Both the position numbers and the translations under genes were made by a program. Positions 33,245 through 42,792 of a stretch of 64,000 bases of DNA are shown piece after piece. Positions within the stretch are counted from its first letter, which is position 1, and the number at the start of each line of letters is the position of its first letter. Source of the DNA: Arctopsyche grandis (lineage: Eukaryota > Arthropoda > Insecta > Trichoptera > Hydropsychidae); contig NC_135362.1 of NCBI RefSeq assembly GCF_051622035.1, positions 9,055,501-9,119,500 of the forward strand, given 5' to 3'. The notes under the pieces are model-generated. The model was not told the origin of the DNA. It was given only the letters and a program-made list of their open reading frames with translations, and searched no databases.

Positions 33245-34604
33245 CCAAACCAACGACGATTTTGGTCCAACGATTTAACCAGCAGGATAAAACCAGTAGC
33301 GTACAAAATATCGAAATAAAAATTAAATTTAAAAATTGAAATTAAATATCAAAATTAAAAATATTATTATTATATTAAAATTAAATTCAAATATCAAAAT
33401 AAAATTATTATCAATATTGTTACGTACGCCGTGGATTGAGCGAATTGTACTTAGACCAACGGATATCTGTTATCGGTTAACTAAATGCATGCACTTACTT
33501 CCAAAGCTTATATCTGGACTCTAAGTGCATTTAGGCTAAACAATGACCGATATTAGTTATTTCTCAGAATCGGTACGGGGAGACCCAATATCGGGGAAAT
33601 ACATATCCGAATACGTGACTATACAAGAGGTAAACAGATTAGGCGTCCTGAGAGATCTACCCTTTATAAGGCGGTACGTAGGCGATATCAGGTCATTCTG
33701 GACGGAGCAGTGACAGTGTGTGTAACTCCTTAATCATCAATAAATGCTGTGAAACGACTGTTGGCCTTTTACTTGGATCCTCCACCCACCCCTACGCAAC
33801 AATATGTTAAAATTAAAATTAAATATTGAAAGTTAAAACAGAACATGCCCAATTTAAATAAATTTTCGAGATTGACCTAAAATTAGATCATCAACAATCA
33901 CATACAGGTAATCTTCGACTTTTGTTTGTCGAAGATTTTTTGACGTAGATACGCACTAAGATCGAAAAAAAAATCAAAGAATTATTATTTTTACTTCCCC
34001 GTAATGCGCAGTTACTGAGAATATATCATGTGTTAGTATAGGTGACCGAGTGATGGTTTCAACCCGACACGTTGTCGGTTTATCAAAGGAAATTTTTTTG
34101 TCTTCAATTGTTTCTCTCGTCGAAATAAATCAATTAATTAAATCATTTCAGAGGTAAATTTTATCGGATAATGTCTTCAATTGTTTCTCTCGTCGAAATA
34201 AATCAAATAATTAAATCCATCTCAGAGGTAAAATTTATCGGATAATGTGTGATTATTAATTTTATTTCGACGAAAGAAAAAAAAACCCTTTGACAAATCA
34301 CCGACATTTTTTTTGTTAAATATTTCATCGACGGCGAAACACATTGGTGTATCGTGACGACTTATAAGAAACAATAACAAGGTTTTTTTCGCTCGTAATT
34401 ATAATATTTCTCTGGTTGTAATGCGCATCGTCGTAATTCAAAACATTATTGTAATTCAAAACATCAACGATGATCTAATTTTAGTTCAATCTCGCTCGTT
34501 AGCTTAATTTTGATATTTAATTTCAATTTTTTTATTTAATTTTTATTTCGATATTTTGTACGCTACTGGTTTTAAAAGTTGGCCCAAAATCGTCGTTGGT
34601 TTGG
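33245..34604. mobile_element. Mutator-like foldback element, TSD TGCGTACGGA
   Basis: The termini CCAAACCAACGACGATTTTG are perfect inverted repeats. The 10-bp sequence TGCGTACGGA flanks both sides exactly (33235-33244, 34605-34614). The inverted arms continue past the ends (AAAACCAGTAGCGTACAAAA, ATATCGAAATAAAAATTAAA) and include a matching GACCTAAAATTAGATCATC / GAACTAAAATTAGATCATC pair further in. An about 70-bp unit (TCTTCAATTGTTTCTCTCGT...) is duplicated at 34104-34240. No transposase frame. Duplications of 9-11 bp and long arms point to a Mutator-like element. It holds a solo LTR. Confidence 0.75.
33418..33801 (+). mobile_element. Solo LTR (Ty3-type), TSD ATAT, nested in the foldback element
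   Basis: TGTTACGTACGCCG...CCCCTACGCAACA, flanked by ATAT on both sides (33414-33417, 33802-33805). It has the TATA-like CCCTTTATAAGGCGG and the AATAAATGCTGTGAAACGAC polyadenylation region. It is homologous to the LTR at 27535-27883 but differs more in its 5' half. It inserted after the foldback element. Confidence 0.85.
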
Positions 34605-35043
34605 TGCGTACGGACCATCAAGCGCTTCGAGATTAATTCTCTTACCCACCAACCACCGCCGAGGAAGGATCTCTCCTGTGCACGTCTCCCGGGAAGACGG
34701 GGCCCAGACATCCGCCATCTTGCTGAAGAGCCGCTGTGAGGTCGAATACAGCATCACTCCCTCCCAAGAGTTCCAGCTAACGTCCTCGTATTGCTCACGC
34801 CGTTTCCGGATAAACATCAGACGCGAGTGGACCGGCCCGGATCGCAGAGCCAGCTGTCCCGACCACGAGGAAGCTGTTATCAACGAGACGATTTGCAGTC
34901 AGGAACCTCCCCGACTATATATAAACTGTATCCCAAGGTTAGTTCACATTTCCCTATGACCCAACCCTGGAAGAGCGACGTGTCCGCCCTCTGGATCTCC
35001 CACCGCGAGATCAGTCTAAGCGCGCGTAAAAGCGTTCGTTACA
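34605..35043 (-). repeat. GC-rich unit, possible LTR or promoter-like block
   Basis: Much richer in G+C than its surroundings. Read on the minus strand it starts TGTAACGAACGC and ends GTACGCA, so TG...CA ends are possible, and it contains TTTATATATAGTC. No flanking duplication could be paired. Overlapping open frames on both strands show no recognisable domain. It could be a solo LTR or old 5' exon/promoter sequence. Confidence 0.3.
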
Positions 35044-35098
35044 ATAATCATTTATCAAAAAAGTGGTAAACGAATTATTTACCACATACAAATCACAT

Positions 35099-35287
35099 GG
35101 ATCTACCTCACGGGACCGAAAGTGAAAAGCCCGAAAATACAAATATCGGAAGGCAAAAATCGAAAATCGAAAGATCAAAAAAGGGTGCATGGTAAACGGT
35201 ACATACTCACTTAATTTGCGCGAGCAGGATACAACAGGAACAAGAGGAACAGGCTTTTCCTCCCGTATTCTGCACGCGCTCATTTAA
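35099..35287 (+). mobile_element. Foldback MITE left arm, copy 3
   Basis: GGATCTACCTCACGGGACCG through AATATCGGAAGGCAAAAATC to AGGAACAAGAGGAACAGGCT and TATTCTGCACGCGCTCATT matches the left arm and core of the elements at 8657 and 13224. Its right arm is displaced to 35718-35806. Confidence 0.7.
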
Positions 35288-35717
35288 GGTCTGTTCATAC
35301 TTAACAGCACTGCACGGCTTCAGCACTGCACGACTCCGTTTCAAATATGTCATTTTATTTCATATCTACCTACACGTCACGGTCACGTCACGTTTACAGC
35401 ACTTTGGCCGAGTGCAAGGCAAAATCGACTTACTTATACATTACAGGCCATGACGATATGGCGCAGTATTGCTTACGTCGTATTGTCGAGTACTTACAAT
35501 ATGAATTCATACACGTGCATTCGTAGCTACGCGTCAGAATACAAGTCAGCAAAACTGTTTCGGCGTTTATCGAACGAAAAATGATGTATAATCGTGTTGT
35601 TGTTGGAAGAAGAAGCTCAAGAAGGCAATAAAAAAACACGGAGGCGTTTTGATGTGCATCCCATGTTAAAAAATAGAAAAACCGAAGGAGAGTTTTGGAC
35701 ACTGCATAAGGAGCTTG
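35288..35717 (+). pseudogene. Harbinger-type transposon 5' fragment with transposase start
   Basis: Begins GGTCTGTTCATACTTAACAG after TAA, which fits a Harbinger terminus and its TWA target. At 35594-35717 an open frame reads RRRFDVHPMLKNRKTEGEFW and TLHKELVD. In HARBI1-like nucleases 'RRR.WVHP...R...GEF.TLY.EL' is the conserved N-terminal motif, so this is the start of such a transposase. It stops abruptly where the foldback right arm begins. 35403-35490 is also present at 5870-5955. Confidence 0.6.
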
Positions 35718-35806
35718 TGGATTTTTTTTTGATCTTTCGATTTTCGATCTTTGCCTTCCGATATTTGCGTTTTCGGTAATTTCACATTCCGGCTCGTCAC
35801 GGAGAC
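35718..35806 (+). mobile_element. Foldback MITE right arm, copy 3
   Basis: TTGATCTTTCGATTTTCGAT, TTGCCTTCCGATATTTGCGT and TCGTCACGGAGACCG are the inverted right arm of the foldback family. The 9 bp outside (ATAGTTTGC) do not match the left flank AAATCACAT, so the two arms were not left by one simple insertion. Confidence 0.7.
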
Positions 35807-36655
35807 CGATAGTTTGCCCGCTGTAGGAAGAGATGCTGTCTCCAATAGCATTTCGTGCAGGCAGTAGAACAATGTACGCGCGAAATGATATTAATGCGAG
35901 ATAGGGTATAAGGACAAGGGACATCATCTTCGTTTTACCTAAGTGTCTCTCTACAGCGGATGGGCTATAGTTCACGTGGATGACTCTCGATGGATAGAAT
36001 TTTCGGATGCCAGATGTTATGTGATCGAGATTTAGGGACATGTGCGAGATCGCTTTGTGCGGAATAATCACCAAACCCGAAAAAGTATATACCATTCGTT
36101 CCAATAAAATAAAAGATGTCCAATATTTCAGATTAAGTACCCGTTGATCAGCGACATGCCGTAAAAATCGCACTATTTTTATTATCACTGTGCCTTACTA
36201 ATTTGTGCGCGAGCATGATACAAGGGGACTCGGTATTTATAAATATTTTAATATCTGTGAGAATTTTCCAACAGATTTTGATATAGTTCCACATACAATA
36301 TAAATGTGGCATTCCATCCCAATATATTTTTGTACTGTGTTCTTTAATAATTAGTATCTCGAATGGAAAATAGCAAGAAACAGCTTTAAGCTTTTCAAAT
36401 TATACATATAAATAAGTAGGTTCTTACTCAATAAAAAGTCAATATTGGTAGATTCATCATCATGAGGATATACATACATACATATGTACCTCCTCACCAT
36501 GTTTTATATTTAAATTAATTATGTATATTGTAAGTGGCTGTATTTTTCAAATTTAAAATAATTTGGTTAAAAACATATGTACAAACATATAAAACAATAC
36601 ATTTTTCTTTAAAATAAATAAATAATTTTACATTCATATATGAAATTTAACTTAC

Positions 36656-36693
<38 letters not shown>

Positions 36694-37113
36694 CTAATAT
36701 TTTATTCATCAAATTTTTTATTTCATTTTCAAATAATATATCACAATTATTGCATAAATTTAAATAAGAAAAGTTTTCCTTATAAAAATCTCTAGCTCTT
36801 ACCTCAGTACAAAAATTAATGTAAGCTAACTTATAAGTAAAATACTGTATGTAAGCATATCTTTGAGTAAAATATTTTGTTTCTATATTATGGTTTAAAT
36901 TCAAAGCTCTTAATATTTTTTACTCTATTCATTATAGTATATATTTTATACATAATTTTGACACCAAAATGGATCGACTCAATGGCACTGTACTTAAAAT
37001 TTGGCAAATCTTTTGGTTTTTCAAGAGATTAATAGATTTGATTAAAAAATCATCTTTTTTGTAGAAAACTGAACATATTTTCATATGTCATGTAACAAAA
37101 TCACTTAAGACTT
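35807..37113. other. Intergenic DNA, 3' side of the epoxide hydrolase gene
   Basis: 35807-36200 is less AT-rich but has no supported gene. A long minus-strand open frame here (to 35430) runs antisense through the Harbinger fragment and shows no domain. 36655-36692 is a (TA)n tract. The final few hundred bases probably include the 3' UTR of the minus-strand epoxide hydrolase gene. Confidence 0.4.
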
Positions 37114-39386
37114 TTAAGCCATTCTATCGTTTATGAAATCATCAATCGCTTTATTCACTTTAACAGGATTATCTTGTTGAACGAAATGATTTGCCCCATG
37201 GACGATGAATGTCTTGAGATTGGGAACCTCTTTCTTGGCAAGATCTAAGAAGTTTAGTTTCAAGTAGCCGTCGTTTTCTCCAAACAGCAACATTCCACGT
37301 GGATACAATTGTAATGGTTTTTCTTTCACGTACAATTCTCCACAATTTGCACGATAATAATTCAAAGGATACGTCAATGCATCTGAGAATATAATAAGAA
37401 AAACAAAATGAAGCAAAAATACCGAAATAAAAAACCAAAATAAAAAAATTATACTTACTCGGCTTTGAAAACATGTACTTGAAAACTTCCAAGTCATCAT
37501 TGGTAACATATTTATTTCCATTTTCACTACTACTATTCATCATAATGTGAAATTTTTGGAAATCATTCAAAGATAAGCCAAACTCGGGTAAAAATGGCAT
37601 TTGAAAGAAAAAGCAATACCTTAAAAAAAAAATGTCAAATAAATATTCAACGGAAATATATTTTAATATTATTTTAAATACAAAATATGTAGATAATATA
37701 CCATGATATGATGAACTGCTTGGGACTTTTAACGAGTAGTGACGTCCACGTTCTATGATGTGGAGAATTAATAACAACAAATCGATCAACCATGTGTGAA
37801 TAGTAGTCCATAAAGTTCCATACCAAGATACCACCCCAATCGTGACCTATCAGTATCATTTTCTCTCGACCTGATTAAGTATTTAAAAAGCTTTATTTCT
37901 TTTCAAAATTCAAACTGAGAACCACATATGATAAGAATAAGAACTAACCCAATCCTAAGACAAATTCGTGTATGTCCTGTAAAATGAGCTTCATTTTATA
38001 AGCACTTGTTGACTGCGGCTTATCAGATTCTCCATATCCTCGCAGATCCAATGCTACCGTCCTTTAATAAACAATACAAAATTAAAAAAAATAATTTATG
38101 TTTATTTTATTGTTGAAAAATGAATGTAAAAATCTTCAAACCAATAATCTTTAGAAAACTCTCTGATTTGATATCGCCAAGAGTACCAAAACTCGGGAAA
38201 GCCATGTATGAAAAGCATGAGCGGCTTGCTTCGATCTCCATTTTCAACATAATGTAATCTGACATCCTGAAAATTTCACAAATCATAAATATACATATGT
38301 TGTGATATCATTATTGTTTTACTAGTCTTGTACCCGATTAAATATCATTGCATGGCTGTTGACATATTATGTTATTAAATAAATAAAAAATAAAAGCAAT
38401 GTATCGGTTCTGTGTTCGATCCACACGCGGTCGAATTTTTTTCAAATACCTTTTATATATATATATATATATTTAATTTAATATTTATATTTAATTGTTT
38501 GATATGAAAAAAATGGTAAAAACTACTTACCTACCTACATACATATGTATAAACAATATAAAACACCAATAGAAAATTAATTTATTAAATAAATTTTCAA
38601 TAGATTAATTTGCCTAGACGAAACATTGGTAGCAAACAGTATATATAGAAGTTTTTTTCTTTCGTAATTATATTCATACATTTTGTTGGCAGTGATTTTT
38701 AGCTCTGACGTACATACATATGTACTGTTGAAGACACGTTTCGTACAATTTCGGTTAGTCAGTACCACAAATCAATGGTTCTACTTAGTAAATTAGTTTT
38801 GCCACACATCAATGGTGTTACTTGTTAAATTAGGTGTGTCGCAAATCAATGGTGTGTCTTATCCCTACTGGTTAGTCAACTACATTGATAAGCGAGGTAT
38901 GTACATAACACTGGGTAGGGCAAATTCCGGCACTCCTGTCATTTATAAGCGAGGTACATAACAATACATATGTCGAATCGAAACGACTATTAGGGCGAAA
39001 ACACACAGTGATGAACGTGGCACGAGGCTTTTTTTAGATAGTTTTAAACTTGTGAAAAAAATGTGCCGTGCCATGCACAGATTCATGGCACGCCCAGCAC
39101 GCACCGTCCCAAAATCACCCCCTGGAGTGTTTTCGGTAAAATTGTATCCTTTTATTTATCCTTGGTTGACAGTGATCGATAACGGTGTATCCCATATTTG
39201 AAGAAATGTAGGAGACCCCCCCACAGCGGGGAGCCAAGCACACAACGTGGCGTTCTTCCCTGTGTGATTTCGTCCTTATAGTACGGCGAGCGTTATCGCA
39301 GATACACAGATCCACACACAGACACACACACACAAACACACACACACACACACACACACAGACACACACACACAGACACACACACA

Positions 39387-39429
<43 letters not shown>

Positions 39430-39844
39430 TAGAGATATTATATGTACATATATATGATGTGAAGAAAATTTATTTTTACTCTTTTTATTTAAGAATACTC
39501 TGTATTATCATCTTGATTAAAACTTATTTCCTGTTTTAATGTGAATGATTTAGTTATAATCGGAATCTTCGCGCAATACAAATATTTTTATTGAGTAGAA
39601 AATATTACTCGTATGATTATGCATATTTGAATAGCTAGAATGACTTGTGTGCATTGCACATTTGCGAAAAGACCTTTCCCAAGAGGACATATTGCAGACA
39701 TTGACCTCATGAGTGCCTAGACTAGTAAAATGCTGCAAAACTAGTTGCACGACAGGTCAAACCAGATGCACTCCGTCAACAACATTAGCATATATGTATG
39801 TAGTATATGTAAATAAAATAAAAAAATTGCTGCAATACCTGTAC

Positions 39845-39934
<90 letters not shown>

Positions 39935-42792
39935 GTTATACTAGCGTATTGCAAGTGTGTTACCAGGTTAAAAATGCATGTGACCAATGACAATTGACAA
40001 TAGCCAGCAGCGTGGCTCGGTCGTTAAGCTTCTGCTTAACACTGAGAGGCGCCGAGTTCGATCCCTTGAGCTGACCTCGATTGAAAAAGAATTTTTCTGA
40101 GTATATCTGTAATGCTGCTGGTCAGACCAGGATTTGTGACTCCTGGTTGATCGTTTCCTATCAGAGTTTGCCAATTTTCTCTGATTTCATTGTTGAAACG
40201 ATTCCCGATTAAAAATTGGCTAAAAATCCTTCCTACCCACTATGTCACCACTATTTGAGTATGATTAATGTAAATATTACAATAAAAATGTATGTACAAT
40301 TCATAGATGTCTCGTTAATTGTCGAGTTTGTCAGTGTCTCGTAATTTAGCGACTTATGTATATAATAAAAAATGCTGTATTGTTTGTAATTTGGCCAGGA
40401 AGGCGCATTGGGCTTTACCTGTAATGCCTTCCTGTTATGAAATAAAATAAAATAAATAAAACAATTATTCGAGTTTTATAAATAAAAAAATAATCTCAAT
40501 TTATTCTTATTTAGCTTTCAGATAAAACACAGGTCAAATTTTTTCATATATTTATTATCAATATTATCGATAAAATTTGCACAATGCACCTTGCATTGTG
40601 TAAAAAAATTGAACGTTTTGACGGAACATCTTATAATTTTATCATACCTCGTTTTGAACGCAGCAAGCACTTTTCGACGTTTTAATATAAATTTGCTAAT
40701 TTCACTTTTCGATAATACATATAACAAAATAAATCATCATCATATCATATACGTAATATCGCTATTCTGTGTGTCTATGTAAGATAACGCTCGCCGTACT
40801 ATAATAGTCATTTCGTTCGACATACATATGCACGTCACACCTAAAACACTGCCAATAAAACGTATAATATAATATACGAATATAATAACGAAAGAAAAAA
40901 CCTGCTATATATACTGTTTGCTACCAATATTTCCCCCAGGCTAATAGACGGCGCCAAGTCTCTGAGCATTTAGCGCCATCTATGGAAAATTTATTTTTCT
41001 ATTGGTGTTTTATATTGTTTATATGTAGGTAGTTTTGGGTCCGAAAGGGGAAAGGTCGAAAAAGCAAATATACTTTATCTGCCACTGCGTATATCATAGA
41101 TCGGTCTCCGTGACGGGCCCGAATGTGAAACGCCCGAAAACGCAAATATCGGAAGGCAAAAATCGAAAATCCAAAGATCTTAAGTCGAAAGATCAAAAAA
41201 AAGGGTGCATGTTAAACGGTACTATGTATATATAATATATATTAGTGGCATGCGGTGAAATTATCTCTCTTTTTGTCGTACAGCCTTGTTTAATGTGCGC
41301 GCGCAGGATACGGGATGAAAAGCCCGTTCCTCTTGTTCCTGTTGTATCCTGCTTGCGAAAATTAAGTGAGGATGTACGACGGGGAGAAAGAAAGTTTAAC
41401 CGCACGCCACTGATATATATGTATACATATACTAACCGTTTTTCATATGTATGCATGATAAACGAATTTTTTTTACTTTTTCACGGTCACCCGTATTTTT
41501 CACCATTTTTTTTTCATATTAAACAATTGCGTATTTGAAAAATATTCCACCGCATGCGGATCGAACACAGGACCGACACATTTATTTTAATTTTTTATTT
41601 ATTTGATAAGTTGATATGCCAACATCCATGCGATGATATTTCAACGGGTACAACACTAGTATTATATAGTTTTAATTTGCAACGTTTCATTTATTTTTAA
41701 AATTAAATTATATTCTTTGAATGTATGTATATGTTAATAAAACCTTATTTTCAAGTTCAATATGTATAATATCAATGGGTTTTAGATGCACAATTATTGT
41801 TCGTTAATTAGCTTTATTTAACTTTTTATATACATGTATCATCTTTGGCCTTAGAAATGTGTTGTTGTATACGAATATGCTAATTTTATGTATTAAAAAA
41901 AATGTTGTCAAATTGAGAAAATATTATTATATAATATTTTCATATAAAAATAAATTAGACATATTTAAGTAAATTTAAATTAAAACGCAAAAGATTAAGT
42001 AAGTACGTTTATCAAAATTATACACATAATAGTTTTATATTACTCTATGTATTGTATCTCTGTTGAAAATGATGGAGAATTGAGTAACTGATTAGAATTA
42101 CAGTATTTCTGTAATAGTTTTGCGTCATTGGTATACAATATTTTTACAGCATAACAGTGCTTTTCAAAGTTCTTTTCATTATTTCATATTATCTTTCTTA
42201 CATAAAAATAAAATTGAATTGACTGAATGTTGAAAAGATGTTTTCATCAATCATAACTCTTCACAAAATATAATTTAATCATTATTAAAATATTACTATT
42301 GCATTTAATAGTAATTTTGGTTCACGTTTAATCAATATTTTAGCACGGATTTATCAAAAATACAATGCATTTGTCATATTTCTGTAGAAAAAACTTTTCA
42401 ACAACAAAATTGATTGAAGTATTACATTAAAATTATCGCTTCTAATCAAGTATGACGTTACATTCGCATTCAACAAACCAAAACTATATTTTTTTGCAAT
42501 AGGTTATCACACTCTACAAATATGCACATAAGAACCAAATACACACAAATATCTTATGCACAAACGATTACAAAAAAATGCAATTGCTTACTTTGAGTTG
42601 CATGAATCCGTGTTGACCCCATGACTGATCTAGCAGGCATTGAGGAGGCTTTTCTCTATTCTTGATCTTCCAGAACTTCTGCGCGGGATGAGTCACAAAG
42701 TAAAACAATAGCCAAAAGCAAAACCCGATACTGTATATCAACGTGAACACGTAAATGAAGCATTTGAAGAAGAACAACTTGACGGGGTTCAT
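37114..42792 (-). CDS. EPHX4: Epoxide hydrolase 4-like alpha/beta hydrolase, 6 exons
   Basis: Exons on the minus strand are 42792-42592, 38266-38142, 38061-37949, 37870-37702, 37619-37459 and 37382-37114. GT-AG joins in correct phase give 345 aa. An N-terminal membrane anchor (about residues 5-34) is followed by the hydrolase fold. It has the oxyanion motif HGFPEFW (88-94), DLRGYGESD (114-122), the nucleophile elbow GHDWGG with D157, the acid in GENDG (D294) and the catalytic histidine in GANHFVQQD (H322). Lid tyrosine candidates are Y204 and Y265/Y266. All residues needed to open epoxides through an alkyl-enzyme ester are present. Length and exon content match EPHX3/EPHX4-type enzymes; the substrate is unknown, and insect relatives include juvenile-hormone epoxide hydrolases, which are a different branch. 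Intron 1 (4.3 kb) is packed with transposons. Confidence 0.92.
38993..39275. mobile_element. Harbinger-type MITE, TSD TTA, copy A
   Basis: Left end GGGCGAAAACACACAGTGA, right end inward GGACGAAATCACACAGGGA, flanked by TTA (38990-38992, 39276-39278). The related retroposon copies at about 13172 and 40805 carry the uninterrupted site ACTATTATAGTACGGCG, confirming the boundaries. A 3-bp TTA duplication and GGG-type ends fit PIF/Harbinger. Confidence 0.8.
39300..39427 (+). repeat. (CA)n microsatellite
   Basis: Alternating CACACA interrupted by GACACA and AACACA, within the retroposon tail. Any long open frame through it is an artefact. Confidence 0.9.
39845..39932. repeat. (TA)n microsatellite
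   Basis: About 80 bp of almost pure TA dinucleotides preceded by TACATACATA. Located in intron 1 of the hydrolase gene; a likely fragile or variable site. Confidence 0.9.
40003..40461 (+). mobile_element. tRNA-derived SINE, full-length reference copy
   Basis: Head CCAGCAGCGTGGCTCGGTCG (A-box region), B box GAGTTCGATCCC, closing AATGCTGCTGG complementary to the head. The body has GATTTGTGACTCCTGGTTGA, TTTGCCAATTTTCTCTGATT and TGTCACCACTATTTGAGTAT; the 3' part has CATAGATGTCTCGTTAATTG, AATAAAAAATGCTGTATTGT and GCCAGGAAGGCGCATTGGGC; it ends CCTTCCTGTTATGAAATAAAATAAA. This is the most complete copy in the window and serves to anchor the others. Confidence 0.85.
41101..41222 (+). mobile_element. 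Foldback MITE arm, copy 4 (partial)
   Basis: CGGTCTCCGTGACGGGCCCG through AAATATCGGAAGGCAAAAAT to AGGGTGCATGTTAAACGGTA matches one arm of the foldback family. The opposite arm is absent. The core that should follow is found, inverted, inside the adjacent hAT MITE. Confidence 0.65.
41243..41412. mobile_element. hAT MITE carrying the foldback core
   Basis: Left TAGTGGCATGCGGTGAAATT and right (inward) CAGTGGCGTGCGGTTAAACT are hAT-like ends. ATATATAT occurs on both sides, though the flank is a TA repeat, so this duplication is weak evidence. The interior (AATGTGCGCGCGCAGGATAC ... TTGTTCCTGTTGTATCCTGC) is the inverted core of the foldback family. Confidence 0.5.
41663..42591 (-). other. Intron 1 of the hydrolase gene, nothing recognised
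   Basis: AT-rich intronic DNA between the retroposon copy and exon 1, with no supported feature. Confidence 0.4.

Larger units (their letters stand above)
38323..39440 (+). mobile_element. CTAGTG retroposon, copy with MITE and CA-repeat tail
   Basis: Starts CTAGTCTTGTACCCGATTAA and contains TGTGTTCGATCCACAC and AGTATATATAGAAGTTTTTT. 38745-38940 holds extra sequence with three CACAAATCAATGGT-like repeats not in the other copies. The 3' part (AAACGACTATTA | TTATAGTACGGCGAGCGTTA) is split by the MITE at 38993-39275. The tail after CGCAGATACACAG has grown into a (CA)n array. Lies in intron 1 of the hydrolase gene. Confidence 0.6.
40740..41660 (-). mobile_element. CTAGTG retroposon, minus copy, split by other elements
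   Basis: On the minus strand it starts CTAGTGTTGTACCCGTTGAA at 41658, has TGTGTTCGATCCGCATG at about 41560, resumes after an interruption at about 41036 with ACTACCTACATATAAACAAT, and ends past ACTATTATAGTACGGCGAGC (about 40790-40808). The MITE site near its 3' end is empty. The interruption contains the foldback arm and the hAT MITE listed next. Confidence 0.6.

Noticed and set aside
34579-35069. Overlapping open frames (up to 126 codons) in the GC-rich block upstream of Fgop2
   Set aside because: No motif recognised and frames are open on both strands, as expected from base composition; treated as possible LTR or promoter sequence.
35430-36188. 252-codon minus-strand open frame
   Set aside because: It runs antisense through the foldback right arm and the Harbinger transposase fragment and shows no domain; chance or remnant sequence.
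39115-39423. Open frame rich in alternating Val and Cys
   Set aside because: Translation of the (CA)n microsatellite.
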